Source of the DNA: Gemmatales bacterium
GTDB taxonomy: Bacteria; Planctomycetota; Planctomycetia; Gemmatales; HRBIN36
Assembly (NCBI GenBank): GCA_025055835.1
Contig: JANWWR010000049.1
Coordinates: 1 to 35,390, forward strand
Length of the DNA: 35,390 bases
Direction of reading: 5' to 3'
Below, in pieces: positions 22,242-31,104 of this stretch (its first letter is position 1; the number at the start of each line of letters is the position of its first letter). Under the pieces are notes generated by a model. It saw only the letters and a list, made by a program, of their open reading frames with translations. It had not been told where the DNA came from and made no database searches. The position numbers and the translations under genes are program-made.

Positions 22242-22717
22242 CCCCGCCGACCATCCAGACCATCCGGCCGTTGCAGGCCGACGATCTTGCTCCGCTCGTA
22301 GAGTTCTTCGCGCAAATTGCCGACGATCCGGAAACCGTCCGCTTCTTCCATCCGCATCCGCTCACAGCCGACTTCGCCCAATGGCTCTGTGCCCGCCTGG
22401 ATTCCACGAGGGATGAATATTTCGCTATGTGGGAACAGGGGCAGATCATCGGCTACGGCATGTTGCGCGGCTGGGACGAAGGCTACGATGTGCCCAGTTT
22501 CGGCGTCTGCCTGCTGCCGCCACGACGCTCAGAAGGACACGGACAGCGACTGCTTCGGTACGCCCTGGAACGCTGCCGATTGCGGGGGGCACGGCGCGTC
22601 CGGCTCACGGTCTATCGGGACAATGATCGGGCAGTCCATATCTACCGCAAGTTCGGCTTCGTTTTCACACCGAAGAACGAACGGGAGCTGGTAGGGATGC
22701 TGGATCTGCCAGGCTGA
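22229..22717 (+). CDS. GNAT family N-acetyltransferase, probably acting on an amino sugar
   Basis: A 162-residue GNAT protein starting at GTG 22229 with GGGAGAGG well placed upstream. Family features: IRPLQADDLAPLVEFF at the start, the acyl-CoA loop RRSEGHGQRLLRYALERCRLRG (about residues 98-120, a QxxGxG/A-like site) and VYRDNDRAVHIYRKFGF. It overlaps the aminotransferase gene by 13 bases. Pairing of a DegT aminotransferase with a GNAT protein is typical of N-acetylated amino-sugar synthesis, so the sugar product is its likely substrate; this is inferred from context. Confidence 0.87.
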   Translation: MSVLTPPTIQTIRPLQADDLAPLVEFFAQIADDPETVRFFHPHPLTADFAQWLCARLDSTRDEYFAMWEQGQIIGYGMLRGWDEGYDVPSFGVCLLPPRRSEGHGQRLLRYALERCRLRGARRVRLTVYRDNDRAVHIYRKFGFVFTPKNERELVGMLDLPG

Positions 22718-24193
22718 ATGACTCTGCAAGCGCATGGACGCATGAAGAATCCGACGCGACGCCCCCTGCATCTGGGAATCTTCGCCGACTACGGCACCAC
22801 GCTGCAACCCGACGAAGGCATTGGAGTCTTCGTCCATCATCTTCTGGCCGCTCTGCTGCGGGTGGAACCGGACATGCGGATCACGCTCTGGGTCCACCCC
22901 GGCGAGGAACATCGCGTCCAAAGACAACTCCGCCGATATGGGAACGCTGTGCGGGTGTTTCCTCCTGCCCGCTGGGCGTGGCTCGGAGGCTGGCTCGACG
23001 CCATCGAATCTGCCCGCTGCTTCCTCCGCGATCGGCTCATGTCGCGGCTGTCCGGCACATTTCAGCGGCGTTTCATCCTCACCTGGAAACGTGGCGGAGG
23101 ATTTCGGTTGGCTCTGGCCATTGTGATGCTGATGGTCCTGCCGTTCGCCTGGCTGGCGGCGGTCGGCTATCACGTTCTGGTCCACGGCTTGCTGCGTGCT
23201 TTGGCCTTTCCGGGCGAAGTGCTTCTGCGGGGCTGGAGCGAAACGCACCTTCCACGGCAGCCGGATTGCGACGTCTGGCTGCTGCCCCTGGGCCGAACCT
23301 CCGTGACTTTCCAGGCTCCCGAAGTCGTGGTGCTTTGGGACCTCGCCCATCATCACGTTGCCAACGTCTTCGGGCCGGAGATGGCCGAGACCACCGACAC
23401 GCTCTTCGCCCGGCGGGTGGACCGCGCCGCTGTCGTCGTCTGTGGCGCTGATTGCGTCCGCCATGACGATTTGCTTCGCGTTTTTCCTCACGCTGCCGAG
23501 AAGATGCGTGTCATACCCCTGTCAATTCCCGACGACATGAAACCGGCAACCCGGTTGGAAAAAGAGCAGGTTCGCCAGCGCTATGGCCTTTACCGGCCAT
23601 TCCTCTTCTACCCTGCCGCTCTGCGAGCACACAAGAACCACGCAACGCTGATCGAGGCCCTGCACCGCCTGCGAACGAAACTTGGTTGCGATCTGGATGT
23701 CGTCTGCACGGGCAAAGGCGAATTACCGTCCGACCTCGCCGACCTGATCGCGGAGAGAAACCTGCAACAGCACGTTCGCTTTCTTGGCCTGGTGAATCGG
23801 GACGAACTCCGTGCCTTGTACGGTCTGTCCACGGCGACCGTGGTGCCCTCGTTGCATGAGGGCTTCGGTCTGCCCGTCCTGGAGGCCCTGGCCTGCGGCG
23901 CGCTTCTGACCTGTTCGGACCTGCCCAGCTTCCGCGAATTGTTGGACGGGGTCGAAGATGCCGTCATCCTTTTCGATTCGCGCAACCCCGATGACGTGGC
24001 CCGGGCCGTGGCTCAGACGCTCCGGGACCGGGATCGGCTGGCGAACGCTCAGCGGCGAGCCGTGCGGAAACTGGCCCAGCGAACCTGGGAGGATGTGGCC
24101 CGCGATTACCTCGAGGTTTTTCGCAAGGCGATGACCTGCGCTCCCGGCCTGGCATGCGGCGAGATTGTCGAGGAGGTGGCGGCCCATGTCTGA
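22718..24193 (+). CDS. Glycosyltransferase family 4 with internal hydrophobic segment
   Basis: A 491-residue GT-B glycosyltransferase. The N-terminal domain opens with LHLGIFADYGTTLQPDEGIGVFVHHLLAALL. The C-terminal GT4 domain has FLFYPAALRAHKNHATLIEAL, FLGLVNRDELRALYGLSTATVVPS and the E-x7-E motif EGFGLPVLEALACG (about residues 381-394). Unusually, a hydrophobic stretch of about 30 residues (LALAIVMLMVLPFAWLAAVG...) lies inside the N-terminal domain at about residues 130-160 and may form a membrane hairpin. ATG at 22718 abuts the GNAT stop codon; a second ATG at 22742 is also possible. It probably adds a sugar to a membrane-bound glycan acceptor. Confidence 0.9.
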   Translation: MTLQAHGRMKNPTRRPLHLGIFADYGTTLQPDEGIGVFVHHLLAALLRVEPDMRITLWVHPGEEHRVQRQLRRYGNAVRVFPPARWAWLGGWLDAIESARCFLRDRLMSRLSGTFQRRFILTWKRGGGFRLALAIVMLMVLPFAWLAAVGYHVLVHGLLRALAFPGEVLLRGWSETHLPRQPDCDVWLLPLGRTSVTFQAPEVVVLWDLAHHHVANVFGPEMAETTDTLFARRVDRAAVVVCGADCVRHDDLLRVFPHAAEKMRVIPLSIPDDMKPATRLEKEQVRQRYGLYRPFLFYPAALRAHKNHATLIEALHRLRTKLGCDLDVVCTGKGELPSDLADLIAERNLQQHVRFLGLVNRDELRALYGLSTATVVPSLHEGFGLPVLEALACGALLTCSDLPSFRELLDGVEDAVILFDSRNPDDVARAVAQTLRDRDRLANAQRRAVRKLAQRTWEDVARDYLEVFRKAMTCAPGLACGEIVEEVAAHV

Positions 24194-26423
24194 GACGATC
24201 CAAAGCCGCTACCGGATGCGGATCGGCATCTGGTGTCCGACGGGTTCACTCCGCCTGGCCGACGACGAGCCCACGGACCAGGGGCTGCGCCGCTTTCTCC
24301 AGGCCCTTTCTGAAACGGACAGTGCTCCCCAGGTTGTGCTGCACGGGCCAAATTCAAAGACGCAATACCGCTTCCCGCCCGATCTGCTTCGGCGCCTGGA
24401 TCTGCGGATTGTCCCTCGGTCTCCGTCGTTCCTGCAAACGACCCTGTGGCCTCTGCTCCGAGCCTGGCTGCGGAAAAGCGAGACGATCCGTTTGTGGTCG
24501 GAAGGCTGGACCGATGCCTGGACCCGCCACCACGAAAGGATCGTCGCGGCCTGGCACGAAGCCTCGCCGAGCCTCCGTCGGCTGATTTTCCTCGCCCTGC
24601 TGACGGTGTGGCCAATGGTCGCGCTTGCCCGGATCGCGTCGGCGCTGCTGTGGGGACTGGCGTTTCCGCTGTGGATGCTGGACCGCGTGGTTCGCCGTCT
24701 CGATTTCATGCTTTGCCGACGCTTCACCGCCACCATCCATGAAGCGAACTGCTGCGTGTGGCTGGTTCCGCATCCGTACCCGTGGCCGCTCAGCGATGTG
24801 CCCGCCGTGCTGCTCGTGCCGCACGGACAACGCTTCAACCCAGCCCGCCTTCCCGACCACCTGCACGGAATGTTTCTTGACCCAACCACTGCTCCTCGGT
24901 CGGTCTTCGTGGCGTTTTCGGACAAAGAAAACACGGAGCGTTCCGCCGCTGGATGGTACCCGCAGCATGTCGTCGAGGCTCCGCCGTGGAGCGATGCTCG
25001 GCTTTGGCTCGATTTCCTGGCCCGTGTTCGGGACCATGCCCCGCAGGCTGTCGGACTGGACCTCGAAGCGTTGGCCCCTTGGCCCGAGCCGAGGGAACCC
25101 GCATTCGCCCGGGACGGAAGGTACAAAGCCCTGCTTTTCCTGCAGATCCCGTGGGGCGGCGGAAACTGGGAACACACGCGGGAACTGGTCGCCGCCCTGG
25201 ACCGGATCAGCAAACGGGACGGCCAGTTGCGGGTGGAACTAGCCGTCCACGTCGAGCAGACCGGCACGAGCTTGCTGCCAAGGGATGTGCCGCTGCATCG
25301 CTGCCGTTTCAATCTCCTTGAACGTGCCACGGCCATGCGCTTTGGCTCCGAAGTGGTGTCTCGCCTCGGCAATCGACCGGAGCCGTTCTTCTGCTTCTTC
25401 AGCGGAGCGGCCGAAGCGGCCCTGGCAGCCGACGTCTGGCTGGCGCTGAGCGACCGCTTCCCCTTGCCGCTGTTGCCCGCCCGCCCCTACGCCGTCGTGG
25501 TTCACGACATGATCCACCGCCACGTTCCCGAGGCATTCCATGCCGCCTACTTCCGCAACCTCCATCGCGGGGTCTGGCCGACGCTCCGCCATGCCGAGGC
25601 GATCATCACCACGAGCGAACCGACGAAAAGCGACGTCCTGGCCGAGTATGACCTCGTTCCCGAGCGTGTCGTCGTCGTTCCGGTGGCTTGCGAACCTCAT
25701 CGCCGCTTCGGCTCCCTGCCCAGCGGACTTGTGCCCTTGCCGCGCCGGGATTTCATTCTGAACGTCACCAATGCCAGCCCGCACAAGGGGGCTGATCTCA
25801 TGCTCGAAGCCTATGCCGAGCTGAAACGTCGGCTCGGGCCTTGGACCCCGCTGCTGGTGCTGTGCGGCATCAACACGCAGTATCTGTCGGCACGTCACCG
25901 ACAACCCGGCCCGGCTTTCTGGGAACGATGTCGGCAATTGCAGCGCTCGCTCGGCCTCGTCGAACGACAGGACGTGGTCTTTCTCGGACCCGTGACCGAT
26001 ATGGAATTGAAGGACCTGTATTGCCGGTGTCAGGTCGTTGTCAATGCGGCCCGATACGACAACGGCACCTACTGCCTCATCGAAGCGGCCTGGTTCGGCA
26101 AGCCGACGGTTTCGACTTGCTATCCCGGCGTCGAAAGTCTGGTCGAGCGCTTCGGTTTACCAGTGCGGTTCGCTGCCGGTCACGATCCCGAGACGCTGGC
26201 GGATGCCCTGACATCCGCCCTTGCCTGCGGCGAAATGACTTCCGAGCAGCTTTGCCGCATCCGGTCCCACCTCGAAGACCCCCGGTTCAGCGTCGAAGTC
26301 TATGCTCAGCGGATTTATGACTTGTTGTTGGCAATGGCCAAAGCCAGCCGGAGAGAGGCACGGCATCAGGTCGGCTTGACCGAGACGGCGGCGCGACCGG
26401 TTCGTGCCGGGGAGTGCGGTTGA
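24186..26423 (+). CDS. Large two-lobed glycosyltransferase (GT4-like) with internal hydrophobic segment
   Basis: A 745-residue protein overlapping the previous gene by eight bases; GAGGAGGTGG precedes its ATG. A hydrophobic stretch lies at about residues 133-165 (LIFLALLTVWPMVALARIASALLWG), the same place as in the upstream glycosyltransferase. The C-terminal third is a GT4-type lobe: FILNVTNASPHKGADLMLEAY, VFLGPVTDMELKDLYCRCQVVVNAARYDNGTYCLIEAAWFGKPTV. The first Glu of the E-x7-E motif is replaced by Asn-Gly, so the motif is atypical. Acceptor and sugar are unknown. The 3' end overlaps the convergent lptF-like gene by 58 bases. Confidence 0.84.
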   Translation: MSETIQSRYRMRIGIWCPTGSLRLADDEPTDQGLRRFLQALSETDSAPQVVLHGPNSKTQYRFPPDLLRRLDLRIVPRSPSFLQTTLWPLLRAWLRKSETIRLWSEGWTDAWTRHHERIVAAWHEASPSLRRLIFLALLTVWPMVALARIASALLWGLAFPLWMLDRVVRRLDFMLCRRFTATIHEANCCVWLVPHPYPWPLSDVPAVLLVPHGQRFNPARLPDHLHGMFLDPTTAPRSVFVAFSDKENTERSAAGWYPQHVVEAPPWSDARLWLDFLARVRDHAPQAVGLDLEALAPWPEPREPAFARDGRYKALLFLQIPWGGGNWEHTRELVAALDRISKRDGQLRVELAVHVEQTGTSLLPRDVPLHRCRFNLLERATAMRFGSEVVSRLGNRPEPFFCFFSGAAEAALAADVWLALSDRFPLPLLPARPYAVVVHDMIHRHVPEAFHAAYFRNLHRGVWPTLRHAEAIITTSEPTKSDVLAEYDLVPERVVVVPVACEPHRRFGSLPSGLVPLPRRDFILNVTNASPHKGADLMLEAYAELKRRLGPWTPLLVLCGINTQYLSARHRQPGPAFWERCRQLQRSLGLVERQDVVFLGPVTDMELKDLYCRCQVVVNAARYDNGTYCLIEAAWFGKPTVSTCYPGVESLVERFGLPVRFAAGHDPETLADALTSALACGEMTSEQLCRIRSHLEDPRFSVEVYAQRIYDLLLAMAKASRREARHQVGLTETAARPVRAGECG

Positions 26424-27613
26424 GGCAGGCCCGTCGGCGAGTCCTCCTCGGCGTCGCTGTACAGCTCCTGAAGCGATTCGCCCAGCGGTTGATCGGTTTC
26501 GGTGTCCGGCTCGTCCTCGGATCGGGGCGGCGTGATCGGAAAGAGCATGGCGAAGGCCGGAGGACCGAGCACGAACAGGGGCAGCCACGCAGCCAGAAAC
26601 GGGTCGAGGGCCTCCTGTCGGGTCATGTGGTCGATCAGGAAATCGAGCACTTGCAGGCCGATGTAGATGCCCATGCACACGGCGAACTTCAGGTAGGCGT
26701 TGCGATCCAGGGAACCGGCTACGAGCCGAAGACAGAGGGCCAGCATCAGAAAGTCGATGAGCGGCTGGGTCAGCCGCCGATGGAACAGGGCCAGGGCCTC
26801 GTTGCGATGCGGAAAGCGGCCCTCTTCCTGAAGAGCGCGGGCCAGGTCCGGCGTGGACAGATAGCGATACCATTCCGGGCTGCGGGTCAGCCGCTCGAAG
26901 GTGGCTCGGGAACGCAGGAAGTAGGCATCCGGCCCGATGCGACGGAGATTGGGCAGGTCGTCGGCCAACGGCATCACTTCCACGCCCCGCAGCACCCAGC
27001 CGTGCTGTTCCGGGTCTTCGTGCGGATGGTAGAACATTTCCTTGCTTTCGATGTGGACCAGTCGGCCGGTCACGGGGGACGGAAGCGTGATGTTGGCGAA
27101 TTGGATCATCTGCCGGTCGGGAAAAGCGACCCGCCCTTCCAGATGCACGCCGTTTTCGTCATAGCAGCCCTGCACCCGCTGACCGCGCTGGCGGTTGAGT
27201 TCGCTGGCCGGGATTTGCAAGTACGGCCCCAGGGGAGGCTGCACCCATTCGCGGTTGACGATGCCCAGCAGAAGGAAGAAGACGTTCGCCAACAGCACCG
27301 GCCGGGCGATGCGAATCGTCGAGATGCCGGCGGCGCGGAGGGCCACCAGCTCGTTGCGGGCTTCCAGCCAGATGAGCGTGAACAGCGTCGCCAGCACCAA
27401 CAAGGCGCTGCTGAGCCGCTGGAACAACCACGGCAGCCGCGTCCCATAATACAGGCCGATGAGCGAGAAGACATTGCCGCCGGCGGCACTTTCGAGGAAG
27501 TCGTCAACCCGCGTAAACGCGTCGATGACGACGTACATGGCGATCAGGCACAGCAGGCAGACGAAGTAAGCCAGCAGAAAGTGCCGCAGCAGGTAGCGAT
27601 CCAGCAACGCCAT
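26366..27613 (-). CDS. LptF/LptG family permease (YjgP/YjgQ)
   Basis: A 415-residue membrane protein beginning MALLDRYLLRHFLLAYFVCLLCLIAMYV, the typical N-terminal helix of LptF/LptG, with helices at about 55-75 and 95-120, a large periplasmic domain (residues ~125-275) and three more helices near 280-380. LEARNELVALRAAGIS (about 83-98) is the conserved cytoplasmic coupling loop that contacts the LptB ATPase. LptF/LptG extract lipopolysaccharide-type lipids from the inner membrane. Only one such gene is in the window, so F or G cannot be told. The C-terminal ~45 residues are acidic and Pro-rich. GAGG precedes the ATG; the 3' end overlaps the glycosyltransferase gene in antisense. Confidence 0.9.
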   Translation of the reverse strand: MALLDRYLLRHFLLAYFVCLLCLIAMYVVIDAFTRVDDFLESAAGGNVFSLIGLYYGTRLPWLFQRLSSALLVLATLFTLIWLEARNELVALRAAGISTIRIARPVLLANVFFLLLGIVNREWVQPPLGPYLQIPASELNRQRGQRVQGCYDENGVHLEGRVAFPDRQMIQFANITLPSPVTGRLVHIESKEMFYHPHEDPEQHGWVLRGVEVMPLADDLPNLRRIGPDAYFLRSRATFERLTRSPEWYRYLSTPDLARALQEEGRFPHRNEALALFHRRLTQPLIDFLMLALCLRLVAGSLDRNAYLKFAVCMGIYIGLQVLDFLIDHMTRQEALDPFLAAWLPLFVLGPPAFAMLFPITPPRSEDEPDTETDQPLGESLQELYSDAEEDSPTGLPQPHSPARTGRAAVSVKPT

Positions 27614-27669
27614 GACGACCTCAGCGCGAAGCGACTCCCTTCGCTCCAGCGGTCTTGCCGAAGCACCGC

Positions 27670-27698
27670 TGTATACTTCAAGCCGCTTAGACCGACAA
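27670..27698 (-). promoter_or_regulatory. Putative promoter of the lptF/G-like gene
   Basis: Minus strand: TTGTCG (27698-27693), a 17-base spacer and TATACA (27675-27670) lie in the 118-base gap behind rseP and 57 bases ahead of the lptF/G start. It suggests that this gene can be transcribed apart from dxr-rseP. Confidence 0.5.
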
Positions 27699-27731
27699 GG
27701 GCAGTTGCTTACTTGCCGTCGCTTGCCGAGG

Positions 27732-29819
27732 TTACGAGAACCACCGCAGCCAGCCGAACCTGCCGAGGTCCAGGACGATCACCGTGATCATCAGAGAGAG
27801 GATCAACATCAGGCCGACGACGTTGGCGATGACCAGCACCCGTTCGCTGGCTGGTTTCCCCCGAAGTTTCTCGACGATCAGAAAGACCATATGGCCGCCG
27901 TCCAAGATCGGAATGGGCAGAAAATTGACCACGGCCAGGTTGATACTGATGAAGCCGAGGATGAAGAGGAACTCGGTGTATCCGGTCTCGGCCATCTTGT
28001 AGGTCGCCCCGAGCAGGCCGATCGGACCGCTGACGCTGTCCTTCACCGAGACGTGGCCGCGCAGCAAGCTGCTCAGACTGAGATAGAGCCGGGCAATGTT
28101 CCGATGGGTGTCGCGGAAGCCCAGGGCAATCGCCTGCCAGATGCTATCGGCCTTCAACCGGGTCTGCTCGACGCTTAGAATCACGCCTCGCTTGTAGTAC
28201 GGCCAGGTGAGGTCCTGCTCGGTCGAGAGTTTCAGCCGACGTTCGTTGCCGGAGGCGTCGGCGAGCAGGAATTCCACGGTTTCGCTGCGACCCGTCTGGA
28301 GCCGGAAAAACACCGGCGGCCACTGCACTTTGGCAAGATCATAGGTCCGCTTCCCATCTTGCCTCTTCTCGTCGTCCTTCTCCTCGATAGCCGCCGATTT
28401 GAGGATGTCTCCCGCCTGGAGTCCTGCCCGGGCAGCCGGGGAGTTCGGCTCCACGCCGCGCAACCGCGGCTCGACGTTGTAGTAGATACCCAGAGCGGGT
28501 ATTCCGATCGGCGACAAAATGTGACTCGGTGTCTCCTCCTCCCAGGTGCCGCGGTTTTGCAGCACCTCCGGGGGAATCTCAATCTCGAATTCATGGTCCT
28601 GACGACGGACAACCAGCAGAATCCTTTCGCCCTTTTCGCCGAGATCGCGGAGGATGTCGGGAAGACGCACGGCGTCGAAGCTGCGGTCGCCGTTCACAGC
28701 CACGATCACGTCGCCGATCCGAAAAGAGTGCGTGCATTCCGGCCGATATTTTTCCTCTTCCATGCCCACAATGGGGCCGGGTTCGAGGCGGAAGCCGAAG
28801 CTCCACAGGTAATTGACCCCGACGACGACCTCGACCTTCTCCTCTCCACGGCGGACGGTGACGGCGATGGGCTTGGCACGGAACCTTCCCTGCGCCACTG
28901 TGAAATCCCAGCCCGTGGTGATCGGTACTGATTCGCTGCCGTCCTCGGCGGGACGAACGGCAACGATTTCATCCTTCGGTCGAAAATCTGCCGAAGCGGC
29001 TGGAAAACCGGGCAGGGCGACCTTCGGATCCTTGTCGTCGAGATCGATGACGGATCGGGAGTAAGGCAGACCGGCTCCGATCAGCGGATGGGGATCGCCT
29101 TCCAGACGCCGCGGCACGACGGCAGCCTGTCGCACCTCGCCCTGCGGGGTTTGCCATTTCAGGTTGATTTGCGTCACGTTCGGCGTGGCAAGCAGGGCGG
29201 CGAATTTCAGGTCCTCGAAGGTCGGGTTGTCGTTGCCGTCAATGGACAGGATTTTCGAACCGGCTTCCAGCCCGGCCAACGCCGCCGGGGAACCCGGTTC
29301 AATGTAGCTGACGGCACCGGCGACCTGCGGTTTGCCCCCGAGGTTGTACACCAGGACGAAGCACAGCATGCCCACGATCACATTCATGATGACGCCGGCG
29401 GAGATGATGAACATGCGCTGGCCGACCGTCTTGTTCATGAAGGACCGCGGATCGTTCTTGACTTCCTCCTCCTGCTGCTCGTTGGGATATTCCCCGGCCA
29501 TCTTGACGTAGCCGCCCAGTGGAAACCACGCCAGCTTGTACAGCGTCTCGCCGTACTTGAAGCTGCATCCGGGAATGGGCGGGCCGAACCCCACGCTGAA
29601 GGTTTCCACTTTGACATTGCACAGCTTGGCGGCCAGGAAGTGGCCCAATTCGTGAACGAAGATCAGAAAGCCGATGCCGAAGGCGACCAGGAAGACGTTC
29701 CAGACCCGCAGCAGTCCTTCAGAAACCGAAACGTTGCGGAAGGCGAAGTGCCAGACGAGGAACCCGAGAAGCAGGACAACCAAAATATTGAAGGCGTTTT
29801 TCTTCAGCCACGGTCCCAA
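27732..29819 (-). CDS. rseP: RseP-type site-2 intramembrane zinc metalloprotease (M50) with PDZ domains
   Basis: A 695-residue protein, clearly longer than the ~450 residues of E. coli RseP. Zinc-binding HELGH is at residues 56-60 (IFVHELGHFLAAKL), and the second catalytic block NFLPIPILDGGHMVFL is near the C-terminus (about 645). Between them lie at least two PDZ-like regions (SYIEPGSPAALAGLEAGSKI; GVEPNSPAARAGLQAGDIL) and extra charged sequence. RseP cleaves membrane anti-sigma factors in regulated proteolysis. The TTG at 29819 is chosen because AGGAGGT lies six bases upstream; this site is inside the 3' end of dxr and the genes overlap by 16 bases, indicating translational coupling. Confidence 0.93.
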   Translation of the reverse strand: MGPWLKKNAFNILVVLLLGFLVWHFAFRNVSVSEGLLRVWNVFLVAFGIGFLIFVHELGHFLAAKLCNVKVETFSVGFGPPIPGCSFKYGETLYKLAWFPLGGYVKMAGEYPNEQQEEEVKNDPRSFMNKTVGQRMFIISAGVIMNVIVGMLCFVLVYNLGGKPQVAGAVSYIEPGSPAALAGLEAGSKILSIDGNDNPTFEDLKFAALLATPNVTQINLKWQTPQGEVRQAAVVPRRLEGDPHPLIGAGLPYSRSVIDLDDKDPKVALPGFPAASADFRPKDEIVAVRPAEDGSESVPITTGWDFTVAQGRFRAKPIAVTVRRGEEKVEVVVGVNYLWSFGFRLEPGPIVGMEEEKYRPECTHSFRIGDVIVAVNGDRSFDAVRLPDILRDLGEKGERILLVVRRQDHEFEIEIPPEVLQNRGTWEEETPSHILSPIGIPALGIYYNVEPRLRGVEPNSPAARAGLQAGDILKSAAIEEKDDEKRQDGKRTYDLAKVQWPPVFFRLQTGRSETVEFLLADASGNERRLKLSTEQDLTWPYYKRGVILSVEQTRLKADSIWQAIALGFRDTHRNIARLYLSLSSLLRGHVSVKDSVSGPIGLLGATYKMAETGYTEFLFILGFISINLAVVNFLPIPILDGGHMVFLIVEKLRGKPASERVLVIANVVGLMLILSLMITVIVLDLGRFGWLRWFS

Positions 29820-30964
29820 CGCTCTACCTCCTGCCTGGCCCAACGGTCAAGAGCGAGCAACTCCTCCAGCGTGGGCTGGGCACTGAAACTGTGGGCATCA
29901 AGCACGGCCCGACAGACGCGGGGAATGTCGAGAAAACGCAGCGTACCACCCAGGAAGCGTTGCACCGCCGCCTCATTGGCCGCGTTCAGCACCGCTCCGC
30001 AGGTCCCGCCCCGACGGGCCGTTTCATACCCCAATTGTATCGCTGGAAAGGTATCCCCGTCCGGCGGCTCGAAATGCAAGGCCCTGAGCGCCGACCAGTC
30101 AAGACGCCGCGACGGTCCCGGAAGCCGCTCGGGATAGAGCAAGGCGTACTGGATCGGCAAGCGCATGTCCGGCGGCGAAAGCTGAGCCAGCACCGAGCCG
30201 TCGCGGAATTCGACGAAGGAATGCACGATGGATTCGGGATGGATGACGACGCCGATCCGCTCCGCCGGCATGCCGAACAGCCAGCGGGCCTCGATGATTT
30301 CCAAGGCCTTGTTCATCAGGGTCGCCGAATCCACCGTGATCTTCCGCCCCATTTTCCAGGTGGGATGCCGCAGCGCCTCCTCGACGGTGACCTCTTCCAA
30401 ATCGGCCCGCTTCTTGCCGCGAAACGGGCCTCCGCTGCCGGTCAGGATGAGCCGTTCCACATCCTCGAACCGGCCGCATTGCAGCAGTTGGAAGATGGCG
30501 CTGTGCTCGCTGTCGACGGGCACCAGGGAGGCTTGGCACTCGGCCACTTTTCGCATGACCAGCGGCCCCGCCATGACCAGCGTCTCCTTGTTGGCGACGG
30601 CGACGGTCTTGCCCGCTTCGATGGCTGCCAGCGTCCCGAGCAACCCGGCCGCTCCCACGATGGCCACGACGACCGTATCTACCTCGGGATGCGTGACCAG
30701 CCGCCGAATCCCCTCCTCGCCGCGCCACACTTCGACGGCCCGCGTCGGCGTGCCGACAGCCTCCGGGCCTGCTTCCGGATCGGTCAACACGACGATCTTC
30801 GGACGATAACGCTCGATCTGCTCCGCAAGCAGCCGCAGGTTGGAATGGGCGCTCACGCCGACCAGTTCCAGCCGCTCGGAACAGTGAGCGATCACGTCCA
30901 GCGTGCTGGTTCCGATGGATCCCGTCGATCCGAGAACAGCGATGCGTCGGCGCGGCACAGGCAT
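29804..30964 (-). CDS. dxr: 1-deoxy-D-xylulose-5-phosphate reductoisomerase
   Basis: A 386-residue enzyme of the MEP isoprenoid pathway that converts DXP to MEP with NADPH. Seen: the nucleotide-binding start IAVLGSTGSIGTSTLDVIA, VANKETLVMAG, VPVDSEHSAIFQLL (metal and substrate site), LTGSGGPFRG, HPTWKMGRKITVDSATLMNKALEIIEA and HPESIVHSFVEFRDGSVLAQLS. All are hallmark Dxr motifs and length is normal. No clear ribosome-binding site precedes the ATG. It overlaps rseP, the pairing known from many bacteria where dxr and rseP are neighbours. Confidence 0.97.
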   Translation of the reverse strand: MPVPRRRIAVLGSTGSIGTSTLDVIAHCSERLELVGVSAHSNLRLLAEQIERYRPKIVVLTDPEAGPEAVGTPTRAVEVWRGEEGIRRLVTHPEVDTVVVAIVGAAGLLGTLAAIEAGKTVAVANKETLVMAGPLVMRKVAECQASLVPVDSEHSAIFQLLQCGRFEDVERLILTGSGGPFRGKKRADLEEVTVEEALRHPTWKMGRKITVDSATLMNKALEIIEARWLFGMPAERIGVVIHPESIVHSFVEFRDGSVLAQLSPPDMRLPIQYALLYPERLPGPSRRLDWSALRALHFEPPDGDTFPAIQLGYETARRGGTCGAVLNAANEAAVQRFLGGTLRFLDIPRVCRAVLDAHSFSAQPTLEELLALDRWARQEVERWDRG

Positions 30965-31104
30965 GGTGGTAGGTTAGCCGTCCCCGATGCACGGTACAAG
31001 GTCGCCGACAGAAGCCGCGGCACTTGCCTTGACTTCGGCGGCGAAATCCCGACCCTGACCGATGGCGTCTGATCCACTCCCCCTGCGTTCATGGTAGGTG
31101 CCTC

